This document shows, one piece after another, positions 16,801-26,800 of a stretch of 64,000 bases of DNA. A model generated the notes under the pieces. The model ran no database searches and had not been told where the DNA came from. It saw nothing but the letters and a program-made list of their open reading frames with translations. The DNA lies in assembly GCA_034926865.1 (NCBI GenBank), contig JAYFQP010000027.1:1-64000 (forward strand). The letters are read 5' to 3'. Source of the stretch: RGIG1902 sp034926865 (GTDB lineage Bacteria; Bacillota; Clostridia; Oscillospirales; Butyricicoccaceae). The number at the start of each line of letters is the position of its first letter. Positions within the stretch are counted from its first letter, which is position 1. The position numbers were made by a program, and so were the translations under genes.

Positions 16801-19613
16801 CCTCAGGCACCAGCCAGAAATATGACGGCAGTTCAAAGAGCATTGCCGCCATGTCCGTACCGACTGTCCCCACAGGGGTAAGCTACTACGCTATTACCGA
16901 TGAGGGCAAGGTGGGAGACAGTATGGATATGCCCACCGCCATCGGCAGATATCTGTATGTGATCACACAGACTGACACCAACTACATGATCAAAAATGCT
17001 GTGATAGTTAACAGTGGTGACATAGTGTCGTCGCTCACCGGCTCCAATTTTGGCATCATGGAAATTCTCGAAAACGTCCAGCCCGCACTTACCTTCAGCG
17101 ATCCGCTGGTCAACGCAACCTACGGCGACGCGGCCTTTACCAAAATGCCGAGCGGCGGCGCGGACGGTGCGACCATCACCTATCAAAGCAGTGATACAGA
17201 CATCGTGACCGTAAACAGCAGCAACGGCGAGGTCACCGTAGTCAAACCCGGCCTTGCCACCATCACTGCTACCGCCAAAAAAGACGGCTTCGCCGATGTT
17301 ACAGCCGCCTATGCTGTGCAGATCGCTAAAAAGGCTGTAACGTTGAGCGTGGACGCGGAAACCAGTATGACCTATAACGGAGAAATTCGGATTATTCCCT
17401 ATCAATTGACCGGCGATCTTGATGAGAATAAACTGAGTGTTTCAGATATCACCTTTACTTACACCGACCAGTCCGACCCAAACAAGCACACTCCGAAAAA
17501 CGCAGGCACTTACCTCGCCACCGCGCAGGTTAAAGCAGATAACGAATTTTACACCTCCGGGCAGGCCACTGGGCTTTTAAAAATCACTCCCGCCCCCCTT
17601 ACTGTGTCCGCTGACAGCAAAACTATCACCTACGGTGACATTGCCCCAGCTTATTCAGTAAGCTATACGCCGCTGGGAGACGATATACTCGGCTGTCTTG
17701 AAGGAACCGCCGAGTTTGAGTGTACTTATAAACAGTTTGATAATAAGGGTGGCTACATCATTAAGCCTTCGGGCCTCACTTCCTTTAACTATACCATTAC
17801 CTTTGTAGACGGCACTCTGACTGTCAATCCCAAAACAATCACACTGAACTGGAGCGCAGGGAGCTTGCCCTATATAGGGGCTGCTCAATCCGTAACAGCC
17901 AACGTGGACGGGCTCGTCAATGGAGACACTGCAAGTGTTACCACATATACTGGAAACGAACAGATAAATATATCCTCAAGCTATAAAGCCGAAGCTACGT
18001 CGCTAAGTAACGAAAACTATACGCTAACTGGCAGCACCAATATCACCCATAATTGGAGCATCACAGCGGTCTCGCCTTCTCTAAAGCTCAGCAACCAAAA
18101 ATCAGAAAATACTGGAAGCCCCATAACCATTGGTTCCGCAAAGGTGACTGGTGTTGGCAATGACGGCGACATGACCGCGCAGTACAGCACGACCTATACC
18201 TATTACACTGACGCGGCCTGCCAGACCCAAACTACCACATACGATGGTGCGGCTGCAAATGGCGGCGCACCAAGCAAAAACGGAACCTACTATGTAAAGG
18301 CGGAAATTTCCGCCCATGGCAACTATACCGGCGCAATGGCAATCGCAACGCTGACCATTAACGCGCCTTCTTCCGGAGACGGTGGTAGCGGTGGCTCTTC
18401 CGGCGGCATCACCACAGTCACTGTGCCAGTGATCGGCTCCGGCACCACTGTGAAAACTGATGTGACAACCTCCGGCGGCACCGTCACGGTTAAGGAACCC
18501 ACCGCGGCCGATCTGGAGAAGGTAGTTACAGCAGCAGCCGCGGACAAACAGCCGGTGGTAATTGACCTCTCCGCGCTGAGCGGCACTCTGACCAACGTCG
18601 TCCTTCCGGCTAACACCATTTCGGCGGTGGGCAAGTCCGCACAAAGCAACGGTGTCAGCGGCCTTACCGTCATTGCCCCCAATGGCAACCAAGTCACATT
18701 TGATCGCACTGCCACCGCCGCAATCGCAAACGCGGCAAATGGAGGAACACTGTCTCTCTCTATTGATGAGCGGGCGCTTTCCCAGCAGACAGCAGACGAA
18801 ACCGACTTGCTCTCCGGCAGAAGTGCCGCCAACATCTTCGACCTGACCTTGAAGGATGCCTCCGGCAGCGTGGCCAGCGACTTCGATGGCGGCATCGCCA
18901 CGGTCATTTTGAGAAGCATCAAAATGACCGGCAGTCTCGGTGATTATGCCCTGTTCCACAAGATCGGCGGCAAGCTGATATTACAATCCTTCACCCGCAC
19001 GGCCACCGGCACGGCAAATGTCTATGATCTGACCATCCCCACCACCGGCTGGTCCAGATATATCCTGACCTATGACGAAAAGAGCAATCCCTTCACCGAC
19101 GTGGCAAGCGATTCGTATTACTATGACGCGGTTATGTGGGCTTTGGACAATGGCGTCACCTCTGGCACAACCGCAGCCGCGTTTAACCCAGACGGCATCT
19201 GCACCCGCGCCCAGGCGGTCACTTTCCTGTGGCGCGCCATGGGCAGCCCAGAACCGACTTCAACGAGCTGCCCGTTTACCGATGTGACAAAGGACGCCTA
19301 TTACTACAAGGCTGTTTTGTGGGCAACGGAAAAGGGCATCACAGTTGGCACGAGCAACACCACATTCGGCCCCGATGCTACCGTGACCCGCAGCCAAACC
19401 GTCACATTACTGTGGCGCACAGCCGACAAACCCACGGTGACCACAGCCAACTTGTTTAGCGATGTGGAAGGCGATGCTTACTACTCAAACGCCGTTCTGT
19501 GGGCGGTTTCCAAAGGCATCACCTCCGGCACCGGAAGTGCAGCCTTTAACCCCGATGACGGATGCACCCGCGCACAGATCGTGACATTTTTGTATCGCTA
19601 TTTAAGCAAGTAA
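13812..19613 (+). CDS. Giant SLH-anchored surface protein with Ig-like, MBG/YDG and BIG2 repeats
   Basis: 1933 residues. Signal peptide (MKKRALSILLCLCMVASLFS...AMAA), a unique N-terminal domain (about 30-250), then a long array: Ig-like (YQWYKGG...DRGDYYCKV, about 475-540), BIG2-type (YQSSDTNVAAVATDGTV, and again near 1130), and several YDG/MBG-type units (KEYDGTTNASF, YLYDGQQKAVTV, LPSAVGNYAVTAVL). A Gly/Ser linker near residue 1525 precedes a beta domain, and three SLH domains end the protein (about 1758-1933; FTDVASDSYYYDAV, TRAQAVTFLWRA). SLH domains bind pyruvylated secondary wall polymer. It is the last gene of the operon with the two four-cysteine proteins and ends in a strong terminator. 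Confidence 0.93.
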   Translation: MKKRALSILLCLCMVASLFSVVTIPAMAANDTIVNATIGDDTTTIYQYAKGSGTLSSNTDYRVVWCGTSPSEINGQLVFSTYTTMASFSYEYKSIAPWGTKWYSTFYPDDEKEVSGYGNMANIEGSMQEPRFAADGYTILLSDYAADSTSEYKDNLNYWYDAGNQYRSTSGYHTTSNLYFVSEGSKVEYTLDHISENGVGIDSTKQKAGTTISKSDLTNLTNTQAIYKDSSSNTLTYNAKTDDIGFYIQNPAYPASTLNKTLSGGTNTLYLTFGGKSVQASTLNLPMDTAVTVKKNSAAWTDSAPAVTLQSGTEEAISATTVANGVSTFTNLDPAKTYKVLSGETDTGKTVKVDSTTATLEYYTISVADGGHMSDAYLDASGTTSGVYLAGSQVAIGSGTAATSYSFDSWALSGRTVGSDSTIASGQVTVNGNGTFTSQAKLDAPTILVTGKNGSGTVTTSTTYEDTVTLTATPSHPLDPNIDYTYQWYKGGTEESNKVSGAANATLTLSSLSDRGDYYCKVTAANSDSPALVSSVTSTKATVTISKKPVAFTVSGTSQTYQPGTARSITITDTGTKNLTASDFTVKYYKVDEDNGVLSSTTPVVNAVSTGRYLYVIDFAAAQPNYTIISARHFTVNDTTLPTIPNYDNVGYLDIKAGTEQQQPISFKSGAVSKYVADGTFTNVLTNPNDTTATYQSSDTNVAAVATDGTVTIKAAGSTTITATSQKDGTSPVYASYTLTVTKEAITVTVRDKMIQYSDAMPYTDVSALSFSNPIDAADYVATGLSFSGYTQGRSAGEYTIVAKGLSSDKYSFTYEAGTLTVNPKTLTASDFTVSVADKEYDGTTNASFTITVNAVTGDVLTAVYTGAFDSANAADSVNATCTITGVAGSKADNYAVSSAITKTPSAKISPMPISFTFATTTYLYDGQQKAVTVNAVDSKNRVFSDFTVKYDGSTTLPSAVGNYAVTAVLTDEANYTTSSNAATLTITEGSVVVWASSGTSQKYDGSSKSIAAMSVPTVPTGVSYYAITDEGKVGDSMDMPTAIGRYLYVITQTDTNYMIKNAVIVNSGDIVSSLTGSNFGIMEILENVQPALTFSDPLVNATYGDAAFTKMPSGGADGATITYQSSDTDIVTVNSSNGEVTVVKPGLATITATAKKDGFADVTAAYAVQIAKKAVTLSVDAETSMTYNGEIRIIPYQLTGDLDENKLSVSDITFTYTDQSDPNKHTPKNAGTYLATAQVKADNEFYTSGQATGLLKITPAPLTVSADSKTITYGDIAPAYSVSYTPLGDDILGCLEGTAEFECTYKQFDNKGGYIIKPSGLTSFNYTITFVDGTLTVNPKTITLNWSAGSLPYIGAAQSVTANVDGLVNGDTASVTTYTGNEQINISSSYKAEATSLSNENYTLTGSTNITHNWSITAVSPSLKLSNQKSENTGSPITIGSAKVTGVGNDGDMTAQYSTTYTYYTDAACQTQTTTYDGAAANGGAPSKNGTYYVKAEISAHGNYTGAMAIATLTINAPSSGDGGSGGSSGGITTVTVPVIGSGTTVKTDVTTSGGTVTVKEPTAADLEKVVTAAAADKQPVVIDLSALSGTLTNVVLPANTISAVGKSAQSNGVSGLTVIAPNGNQVTFDRTATAAIANAANGGTLSLSIDERALSQQTADETDLLSGRSAANIFDLTLKDASGSVASDFDGGIATVILRSIKMTGSLGDYALFHKIGGKLILQSFTRTATGTANVYDLTIPTTGWSRYILTYDEKSNPFTDVASDSYYYDAVMWALDNGVTSGTTAAAFNPDGICTRAQAVTFLWRAMGSPEPTSTSCPFTDVTKDAYYYKAVLWATEKGITVGTSNTTFGPDATVTRSQTVTLLWRTADKPTVTTANLFSDVEGDAYYSNAVLWAVSKGITSGTGSAAFNPDDGCTRAQIVTFLYRYLSK

Positions 19614-19644
19614 GTAATTCAAATTGCACTGCAAATAAACAATA

Positions 19645-19688
19645 AAAGCAAGTGGCTGAGTATTAAACTCAGCCACTTGCTTTTTTAA
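19645..19688 (+). terminator. Terminator of the SLH protein operon
   Basis: Perfect 16-bp stem (AAGCAAGTGGCTGAGT) with loop ATTAA, followed by TTTTTT. Confidence 0.93.
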
Positions 19689-19974
19689 TCAAATTATATA
19701 AATTGTTCACACTCGGCCTGTAGAAGGTCATCTTTTCAGCTTGCTCACGCAGTTCCGCCACATATGGTGACCACTGTTCAAATTGAACGGTAATCATTTT
19801 CTTTTCAAGTATCGGGAATAAAAAACATGGCTGAACCGATATCACCTACGCCGTTCTCAAAATTCTTCAATGCACTGTGCCCGCTGAACTCACCTTGTAA
19901 CGGTGAAGTGCTTTCCCCCACATCTCCCTTGCGGTTTATCTATATAAACATTAGGAGAAGCGCCGCAGAAGCCG
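19689..19974 (-). other. Possible gene remnant between surface-protein operon and DUF1232 gene
   Basis: On the reverse strand two short frames have protein-like composition: one ending at about 19812 (GHSALKNFENGVGDIGSAMF) and one starting ATG at about 19799 (MITVQFEQWSPYVAELREQA) that runs into the terminator. They are too short to assign and may be the decayed end of a deleted gene. No other gene is supported here. Confidence 0.25.
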
Positions 19975-20541
19975 TTAATTAACAATCTGTCTTCCTTTCT
20001 CTTTGCGCCATACTTTGTATTCCTCAATGTCAGTATGTACCATGCGCAATGCAAACATAATAACTGCGAGATCATCGGCATAGCCAATCACGGGTACGGC
20101 ATCCGGAATCAAATCCCACGGTGTGACAATATACACAAGGGCAGAAGTGATTCCAACAATACTTCCGATCGGAATATCAGTATACTCTTTCTTAATATAA
20201 CTTCTAATCAGTGATATCATACAGGCAATATCACTTGCGTACTCACCAAATTTGGGGATTTTCTTCAGCTTCTTTTCCAGGCGCTCGACAAACCGTTCGA
20301 ATTTTTCTGGATCTTTAACATATTCTTCCGCTTCTTCTTTGCGGTTGTCCAATGCCTCTTTCAACTCTTCGTCGGTAAATTCTTCTTTTCCATCAATTTT
20401 CTTGACCGTCAGGCGTTTAGCCTTTTTTAGCAGTTTCGCCTGTTCTTTGACATACTTTTCAATGGGGTACCCACAAGCCGGGCAGGATATTGCCTGGTCG
20501 CTTACTTCTTTGCCACATTCGGGGCAACCAATTAACGCCAT
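19975..20541 (-). CDS. Zinc-ribbon and DUF1232 (YkvA-like) membrane protein
   Basis: 188 residues. An N-terminal zinc ribbon (CPECGKEV...CPACGYPI, residues 6-26) is followed by a charged, helical, partly coiled-coil segment (about 30-105) and a C-terminal DUF1232 domain with two hydrophobic segments (IPIGSIVGITSALVYIVTPWDLIPDAVPVIGYADDLAVI). The YIVTPWDLIPD-x-PVIGY-DD signature is characteristic of DUF1232. Function of the family is unknown; it is membrane associated. Start ATG 20541 has AAAGGA upstream. Monocistronic as far as visible. Confidence 0.88.
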   Translation of the reverse strand: MALIGCPECGKEVSDQAISCPACGYPIEKYVKEQAKLLKKAKRLTVKKIDGKEEFTDEELKEALDNRKEEAEEYVKDPEKFERFVERLEKKLKKIPKFGEYASDIACMISLIRSYIKKEYTDIPIGSIVGITSALVYIVTPWDLIPDAVPVIGYADDLAVIMFALRMVHTDIEEYKVWRKEKGRQIVN

Positions 20542-20810
20542 AATTTTTTCCTTTCTTTTTGTGAAATCATAATAATGGAAATATTCTTCTCATCTTTATA
20601 TAGCTTGCATCTTTCGTGAGAATTGCGTTATTATTACAACATTGCACTACTCTACCTTCCAATAATTACCAAGACAAACCATCAACGCGAATAATCGCAC
20701 GCTGGTTAGGTCAGGCACAAGGCTTACCGTTAATTTAATTATAGTCGAAAATGGAAGTGTTTTCAACGTAATGGTCAAAGCCTACCATATTTCTCGGGAT
20801 TTTTTTTGCT

Positions 20811-23800
20811 TCATGCCATAATTGATTCAACAAACCGCGCGATAGTTGTTGCAGCCTCAGCTCTTGTTGCCGTACCATTTGGAGAAAAGCTTCCGTCGTC
20901 GCGTCCAATGACAATGCCAGTGCTCTGGCAGTAAAGTGCTGCGTTTTTAGCCCAGCTTGAAATAGTAGTGGAATCGGCATAGGTAAGAGTGGTATCCATA
21001 TTACTTGGCAGAACGCCGAGATAATCCGCAAAACGGTACAGAATTTTCGCCATCTCCTGGCGGGTAATCTGTTCGTAGGGCTCGAACTTTCCGTTTCCAT
21101 CGCCTTCAATTATACCTTCCTTCGCCGCCCAGCCCACATATTTACCGTAATAGTCCTCGTAGTCACAATCGTCAAATGCGTGGTCACTCAGGTCTTCGAT
21201 TTCGCCGTAGCTGCGCTCATAGAGCCGTCCGATGATTGTTACAAACATCGCACGCGTCATACCGTTGTCAGGCGAGAAGAGATTGTCGCCCGTACCAACG
21301 AATATTTCTCGTTCAGCAACAAAGGTGATATAAGATTTTGCCCAATGGTCATTCGTATCGGCAAAGGTTTTTGCGTTTTGTGTGAATTGAACTGTCTTCC
21401 CCTCCGGCGCTATGTATTCCATCTCACCAGCTATTTCCGCGGCAAACCCGATGAACACCCTACTGCCTTTGGCATCAATATAATAAGGCAATCCTTTCGC
21501 TTTAGTAAAGACCGCACTGATCGTGTGCGCTGATGTAACATTGAAAAATGTATAGCTGACGACTGCGCCGACGCTCTTCCCGTCAACAAGCACATCAGAA
21601 ACAGCATAACCATCCTTTGCAGTAATTGTAAAGGTTTTGCTGCCGCCTTCTGAAACCGTAACTCTTCCCATGGGAGCTACGCTGCCACCCTCACTGGCCG
21701 ATGGTGTGATAGTATAGGATGAATCATTCCCATCACTTACAGGAATTGGAGGGACAGTGTATCCAATGGCATAGGTTGAAAACAACTTAGCGTGGATCGT
21801 GATGGCTGTTTTATCGGCGTTTACCGTGATAAACTCACCGTTGTTTTGTGTTGTCGTGAGAGTGCTGATCTTACCGTCGTGACAGCGGTAAACGATATAG
21901 TTATCCTTGCCCTGTAACTCTCCGGGTATTTGAATGAAGATTTCCAGCAGAACATTAGTCTGGTTAATATTAGTGCTGTAGGGCTCGCCTGATATTGGTG
22001 TAACCGTTTTTGTCAGATTCAGTTCCAGATATATTCCTACTGTACCGCCGGCCTCACTGTCAATGGCAGCCTGATCGACGCCGGTGCCCTCAACTGCCTT
22101 GGCGTTCAGCCTCATCTCTACCGTACTTCCGTTATCCGCAGCCTGCTTGTCCTCGTCGCTGAAGGTTTTTTCCAGATTGCCGACAACGATGGCGGGAGAG
22201 CCTGCGTCAACCTCCACCACAGAATTTGTTCTGCCTAAAGGTAATATGATATTATGATCTGCCAAATTATTCTGAACAATTTCCACCAGAACCGTCTGAG
22301 TGGTACCGTTCTTGCTGGCGACGAGATTGTAAAGGCCTGGTGCGGCATCCGCGAAGCTGTATTCTCCGCCTGCGCCGCTCACGGTCTGACCAACCTGCAC
22401 ACAGCCCCGCATCAGCGTCACAACCGCGTCAGGCAAAGGATTACCGCCCTGATATACCACACCTCCAACGGAGTAGGTGTTCTCCGTCCATATGGCAGTC
22501 AAGATAATGCCGGAGGCAGGCTGAAGCAGACTCTCTCCCGGTTGATATATCTTTCCGCCGTACTCCCAGCCTGAAAAGAGTTTTGTTCCGTTAGTCATGC
22601 CTGTGCTGTCCGGAAGGATACGAAGAGTTCCGGCCTGCGCCGCGGCAAGTGGAGCCACAGATCCGACAGCTCCGTCTCCTCTTGAGAAGCTTACGGTGTA
22701 GGCATCCGGTGCGGAACTTGTGTAGATAGTCAAAACGCCGATTTTCTTTGCCGAGCCGTTGGTAGCGTCTGCGTGACGGTAGTTGACGTCTTTGATTAAC
22801 GCATAAATGCTATAACTGCCTGCATCGGTTGGGCTTAGCACCGGTTCACCCTTGCTGTTCTTATAAATGATATTAAAGCCGGTGAAACCGCTGACATTTG
22901 CTTCTGCAGCAACGATTGCGGTGTGGCTGCCGCCGTCATACTGTACGTCATCACCAGTGATGCTGAAGGTCACGGGTACTTTTTGAATAACCAGCGTACC
23001 GCTGGGATTGGACGGTTTATAATTGAACGCGCGGCTGCCGATGAGTGAAGCCATCACTGAGTAAGACCCGGCGTTGGTCTTATTCTCAGAAAGCTGGGCG
23101 GATATGTTGGCAACGTCTCCGCTCTCAACGCCGATAAGAGTAAATGTGGGAGACTTTGGCGTGCCGTCATAGACGGCAGTAAGATCTTTCCATTGGATTT
23201 CGATTTCTTTTTTTACTATGGTAAAGACAGCCGCTGCGCTGGTAACCGGTTTGTATTCGCTCGTAGCCCCGAAGATGGCTGTTACGGTGTAGCTTCCGGC
23301 GTCTGTGGGCTTCGTACTGCTGCTGTAGACCGTTCCATCGGCTTTCGTGCCCGCATATGAATAGGTTACACTGCCTATGCCATTGGTGACGGAGAAAGGC
23401 ACTGGATTTGCGGCCGCGCCGCCATATGTCCAGCTATCCATAGAAACGCCTCCGGTGCCGTCTGCAAGAGGATTTGTGGAAACGCTCAGAGATGCCGCTT
23501 CACTTTGAAATGTGGAGGCAGTAGCAACTTTTTGCGCATCAATCGTGTAGCTGTGATTTGCGGCTAACCCTGTGAAGTCTATCTTGCCGTTTTCATCTCC
23601 CGTCTTCCATTCGCCGCCGTCAAGCCGGTAACGCACTCCTGCCTCGGATGTAACTGTTATGGTTGAGGACGTAGAGGTGCAATTAATAGTTGGAGCAGTG
23701 GGTAGTGCGGGAATGCTCAGCGTCTGTGTTTCACTGGCGTAGTTGTCATCAGTATTGGGATATCGAAACTGAACGCTGACCGCCGCCGTGCCGTTCCAGC

Positions 23801-26800
23801 CAAAGTCCGATAATGCCATCTCCTTTTCACAGTCAGTCCAGTCGCTTGTATCAATCAGCCTGTACTGTTTGAAAGAGTTTATGTTCAGTAGCGATTTATT
23901 CAAAAAATCTATTGCAACATCAGGCTTCTCAAGCCGTAGAGGGGCGGTAACGGTAATCTCTGCACTCTTGAAATTTGATGCTGATGCCGGCTGCCAAAAG
24001 GTCAAAGTCGCGCCGGGAGCAAGAGAAATGTCAAGTTCCCCCCCACTATCATTAAGCATATCCATACCATTATTGATCCGGTAGCCGAAATCCTGATACA
24101 CAGCACCCATCTCAACATCGTTGTATATATTATAGGTAACCCAAGAATCCCAAGACTCTTCAAAAAAGGAAACAAGATCGGGGCGCGCAGGTATCTCTAT
24201 GGTTCTTGGCTCGCCGTTTAAGCCCTTGAAGCGGATATGTATGTACTTAGAATTTAAGCCGGCATCCGGAACTATACTGTTAAGCGAAATCTCCATATCG
24301 CTTACAACGGTTGCGCCTGTCCAGTTGCCGGGGGCACTGTCGCTGTCATCCACAAGATATTCCATCTCGCTTGTAACGCCGGTGATCTTCTCGTTGCTAA
24401 AATCCAGCACGGCTTCAGGCTCGTCGCCCGCCGCAAGCCGGAAGGTCACGGTTATTTGCAATGGTATTCCGGCGTATTCTCCGTTCTCATTACCTTCAAA
24501 TGAAATGGTAACTGTCGCACTCTTGGCGGGATGGCCGGGGGAGTTTGAAGCCAAGATAAAGCCGCCAAGGGACAGCGAGCCGTTGCTCAGCGTGCCGATA
24601 GTGGTGGATGGCAATGTCAGGATATTGCCGCTGTCCTCCGTTTTGCTCATCTTCCATGTAACAGGGTTATAGCCTTCGATAATATCCGCCACATTCAGCG
24701 TCAGAGTCTGGGAGCCACCGGTGTTTTCAACGTCAATTGTGCCGCTTGGACTAAGTTCTGCGGTGGGTGCGCTGCGAGGGCCTGTTTTATCAAAGGTATA
24801 GGTCGCCTCAATATGCGAATCGCTTCTTGATGTGACTGTGGCAGACATTCCATTTATCGTTACCGCGGCACTATCAGAAAATTTACAGCCCGAACCGACG
24901 GTGAGCGTGATTTCCGCCGAATAAACTGTGTTGTAGTCGAAGCTGCCGGCTAAAGGGTTTGTCCCCTGTTTCCATACAAGCGCCGTAGTAACGCCTGAGG
25001 GGATGCACACGGCGGAGGCGCTTGGAGCCGCACCTCCATTCGGAGCAGTCGCAGTAAGCTCCGCCGTGTTAATCGTCCACTGGGCGTACAATACAGTGTT
25101 TTCTGTAAGAACAAATGTACCACCAGGCTGATAAGCGGTACCGCTGCCGTCCGGCGCCGTGTTCCAGCCGGAAAAGCTGCAATTTACGCGCGAAAAACCA
25201 TCGACGGAAGCCACCTCTATGTTTTCATCATTACCTTCAACGATAGCAGAAGAGCTGTGTGAACCGCTGCCGCCGTTTGAGTTGTAGGAAAGAAATGTTA
25301 GGTATGATGTGTTGGGGTTGAGCAGGTTAATCTTATTGTCACCCTGGTTTAGGGTTCCGCTCGTATCGCGTGTGAATTTTTTAAAGTCATTGTCTCCGAT
25401 TGTATAATTGACCCCCTGCGCAACAATAAGGGAAGTCGTCCCCTCCGGTGCCGTTGAAATACTTATTCCGATCGCACCATCTGCACCTGTAAGCTCACCG
25501 ACAATCGATATTTGGCTTACAACAGTCTCATCGCCTGCATCCGTCTTCAGGTATACATTGTTCTGTACGCCGCTTCTGCTGTTGTCGGTAATCGCTATAT
25601 CTCCGCTGACCTTAAAAGCGCCACCATACACATAAACGCCGCCGCCATGGTTGAACATATTCCATGCGGATGTGGCGTTGCCTCGTATCTCTCCTCCCTT
25701 CATGCTGAAGGTACCGCTCAAATACACACCTCCGCCGTTACACAGGTATTCAAGCGCATATGTATTATTTTCGTTAATTTGCCCTGTCTCCATGATAAAG
25801 AAACCACCCTGGGGTACATACACACCACCACCGTTGGCCGCTTTGTTTAGATTGATTTCACCGCTCTTCATGGTGAAAGTGCCGCCGCCAACAAATACGC
25901 CGCCGCCCTGGTTTAGTTCTTTCAAAGTATTAAACGTGGTGTTTTCGCTTATTTCGCTGTTTACCATGGTACAGGTCCCGTTTAGCATGTATATGCCGCC
26001 GCCGTTTCCGGCAGAATTTCTGATTATTCTGCTGCCACTTATGCTTAAATCGCCATGAGCAGCCACATATATACCACCGCCATTTCCGTACTCGGAAGAA
26101 AAATCCGTGGTGTTTTCGCTGATTTCACCGGCACTCATGGTAAAACTACTCGCAGAACCGCTGTTATACACGCTGCCGTCAAGATAAACGCCGCCGCCAT
26201 AATAAGCTTTATTCCCGTTTATTTTACCGCCATCCATTGTGAAGATTCCGCTCATATCTATATATACACCGCCGCCCTCGCCGAACATCGTACTATAGCC
26301 TTCCGCGGTGTTGCCGCTGATTTCGCCATTATGCATGATGAAGCTGCCGCCGAACATGACAGATACGCCGCCGCCAAAGCCTTTACAAACCTCATTTCCC
26401 GCCGCAGTGTTGCCGCTGATGGTTCCTCCGTTCATAATAAAGGCACCTTCATTGGCATACACACCGCCGCCGTTGCCGGCTGTGGTGTTGCCGCTGATTC
26501 CACCGGCGCTCATGGTAAAGGTGCCGCCGGCACCTACGCATATGCCGCCGCCACCGTTTGCTGAGGTGTTGTCGCTGACGGATCCGCCGTTCATTTCGAA
26601 GGAACCGCTTTCCACAAAAACACCGCCGCCGCTTGCCGATGTGGTATTGCCGCTGATGCTCCCGCTGTTCATTACAAAGGTGCCGCCGTTTACGTAAATA
26701 CCCCCACCGCCGATGTAGATGCCTTTCATTCCACCTGTAATTTTGCCACTTCCTATGCTGTCTGACAGCGTCAAACTGCCTGTAACGGTGATAGCATTGC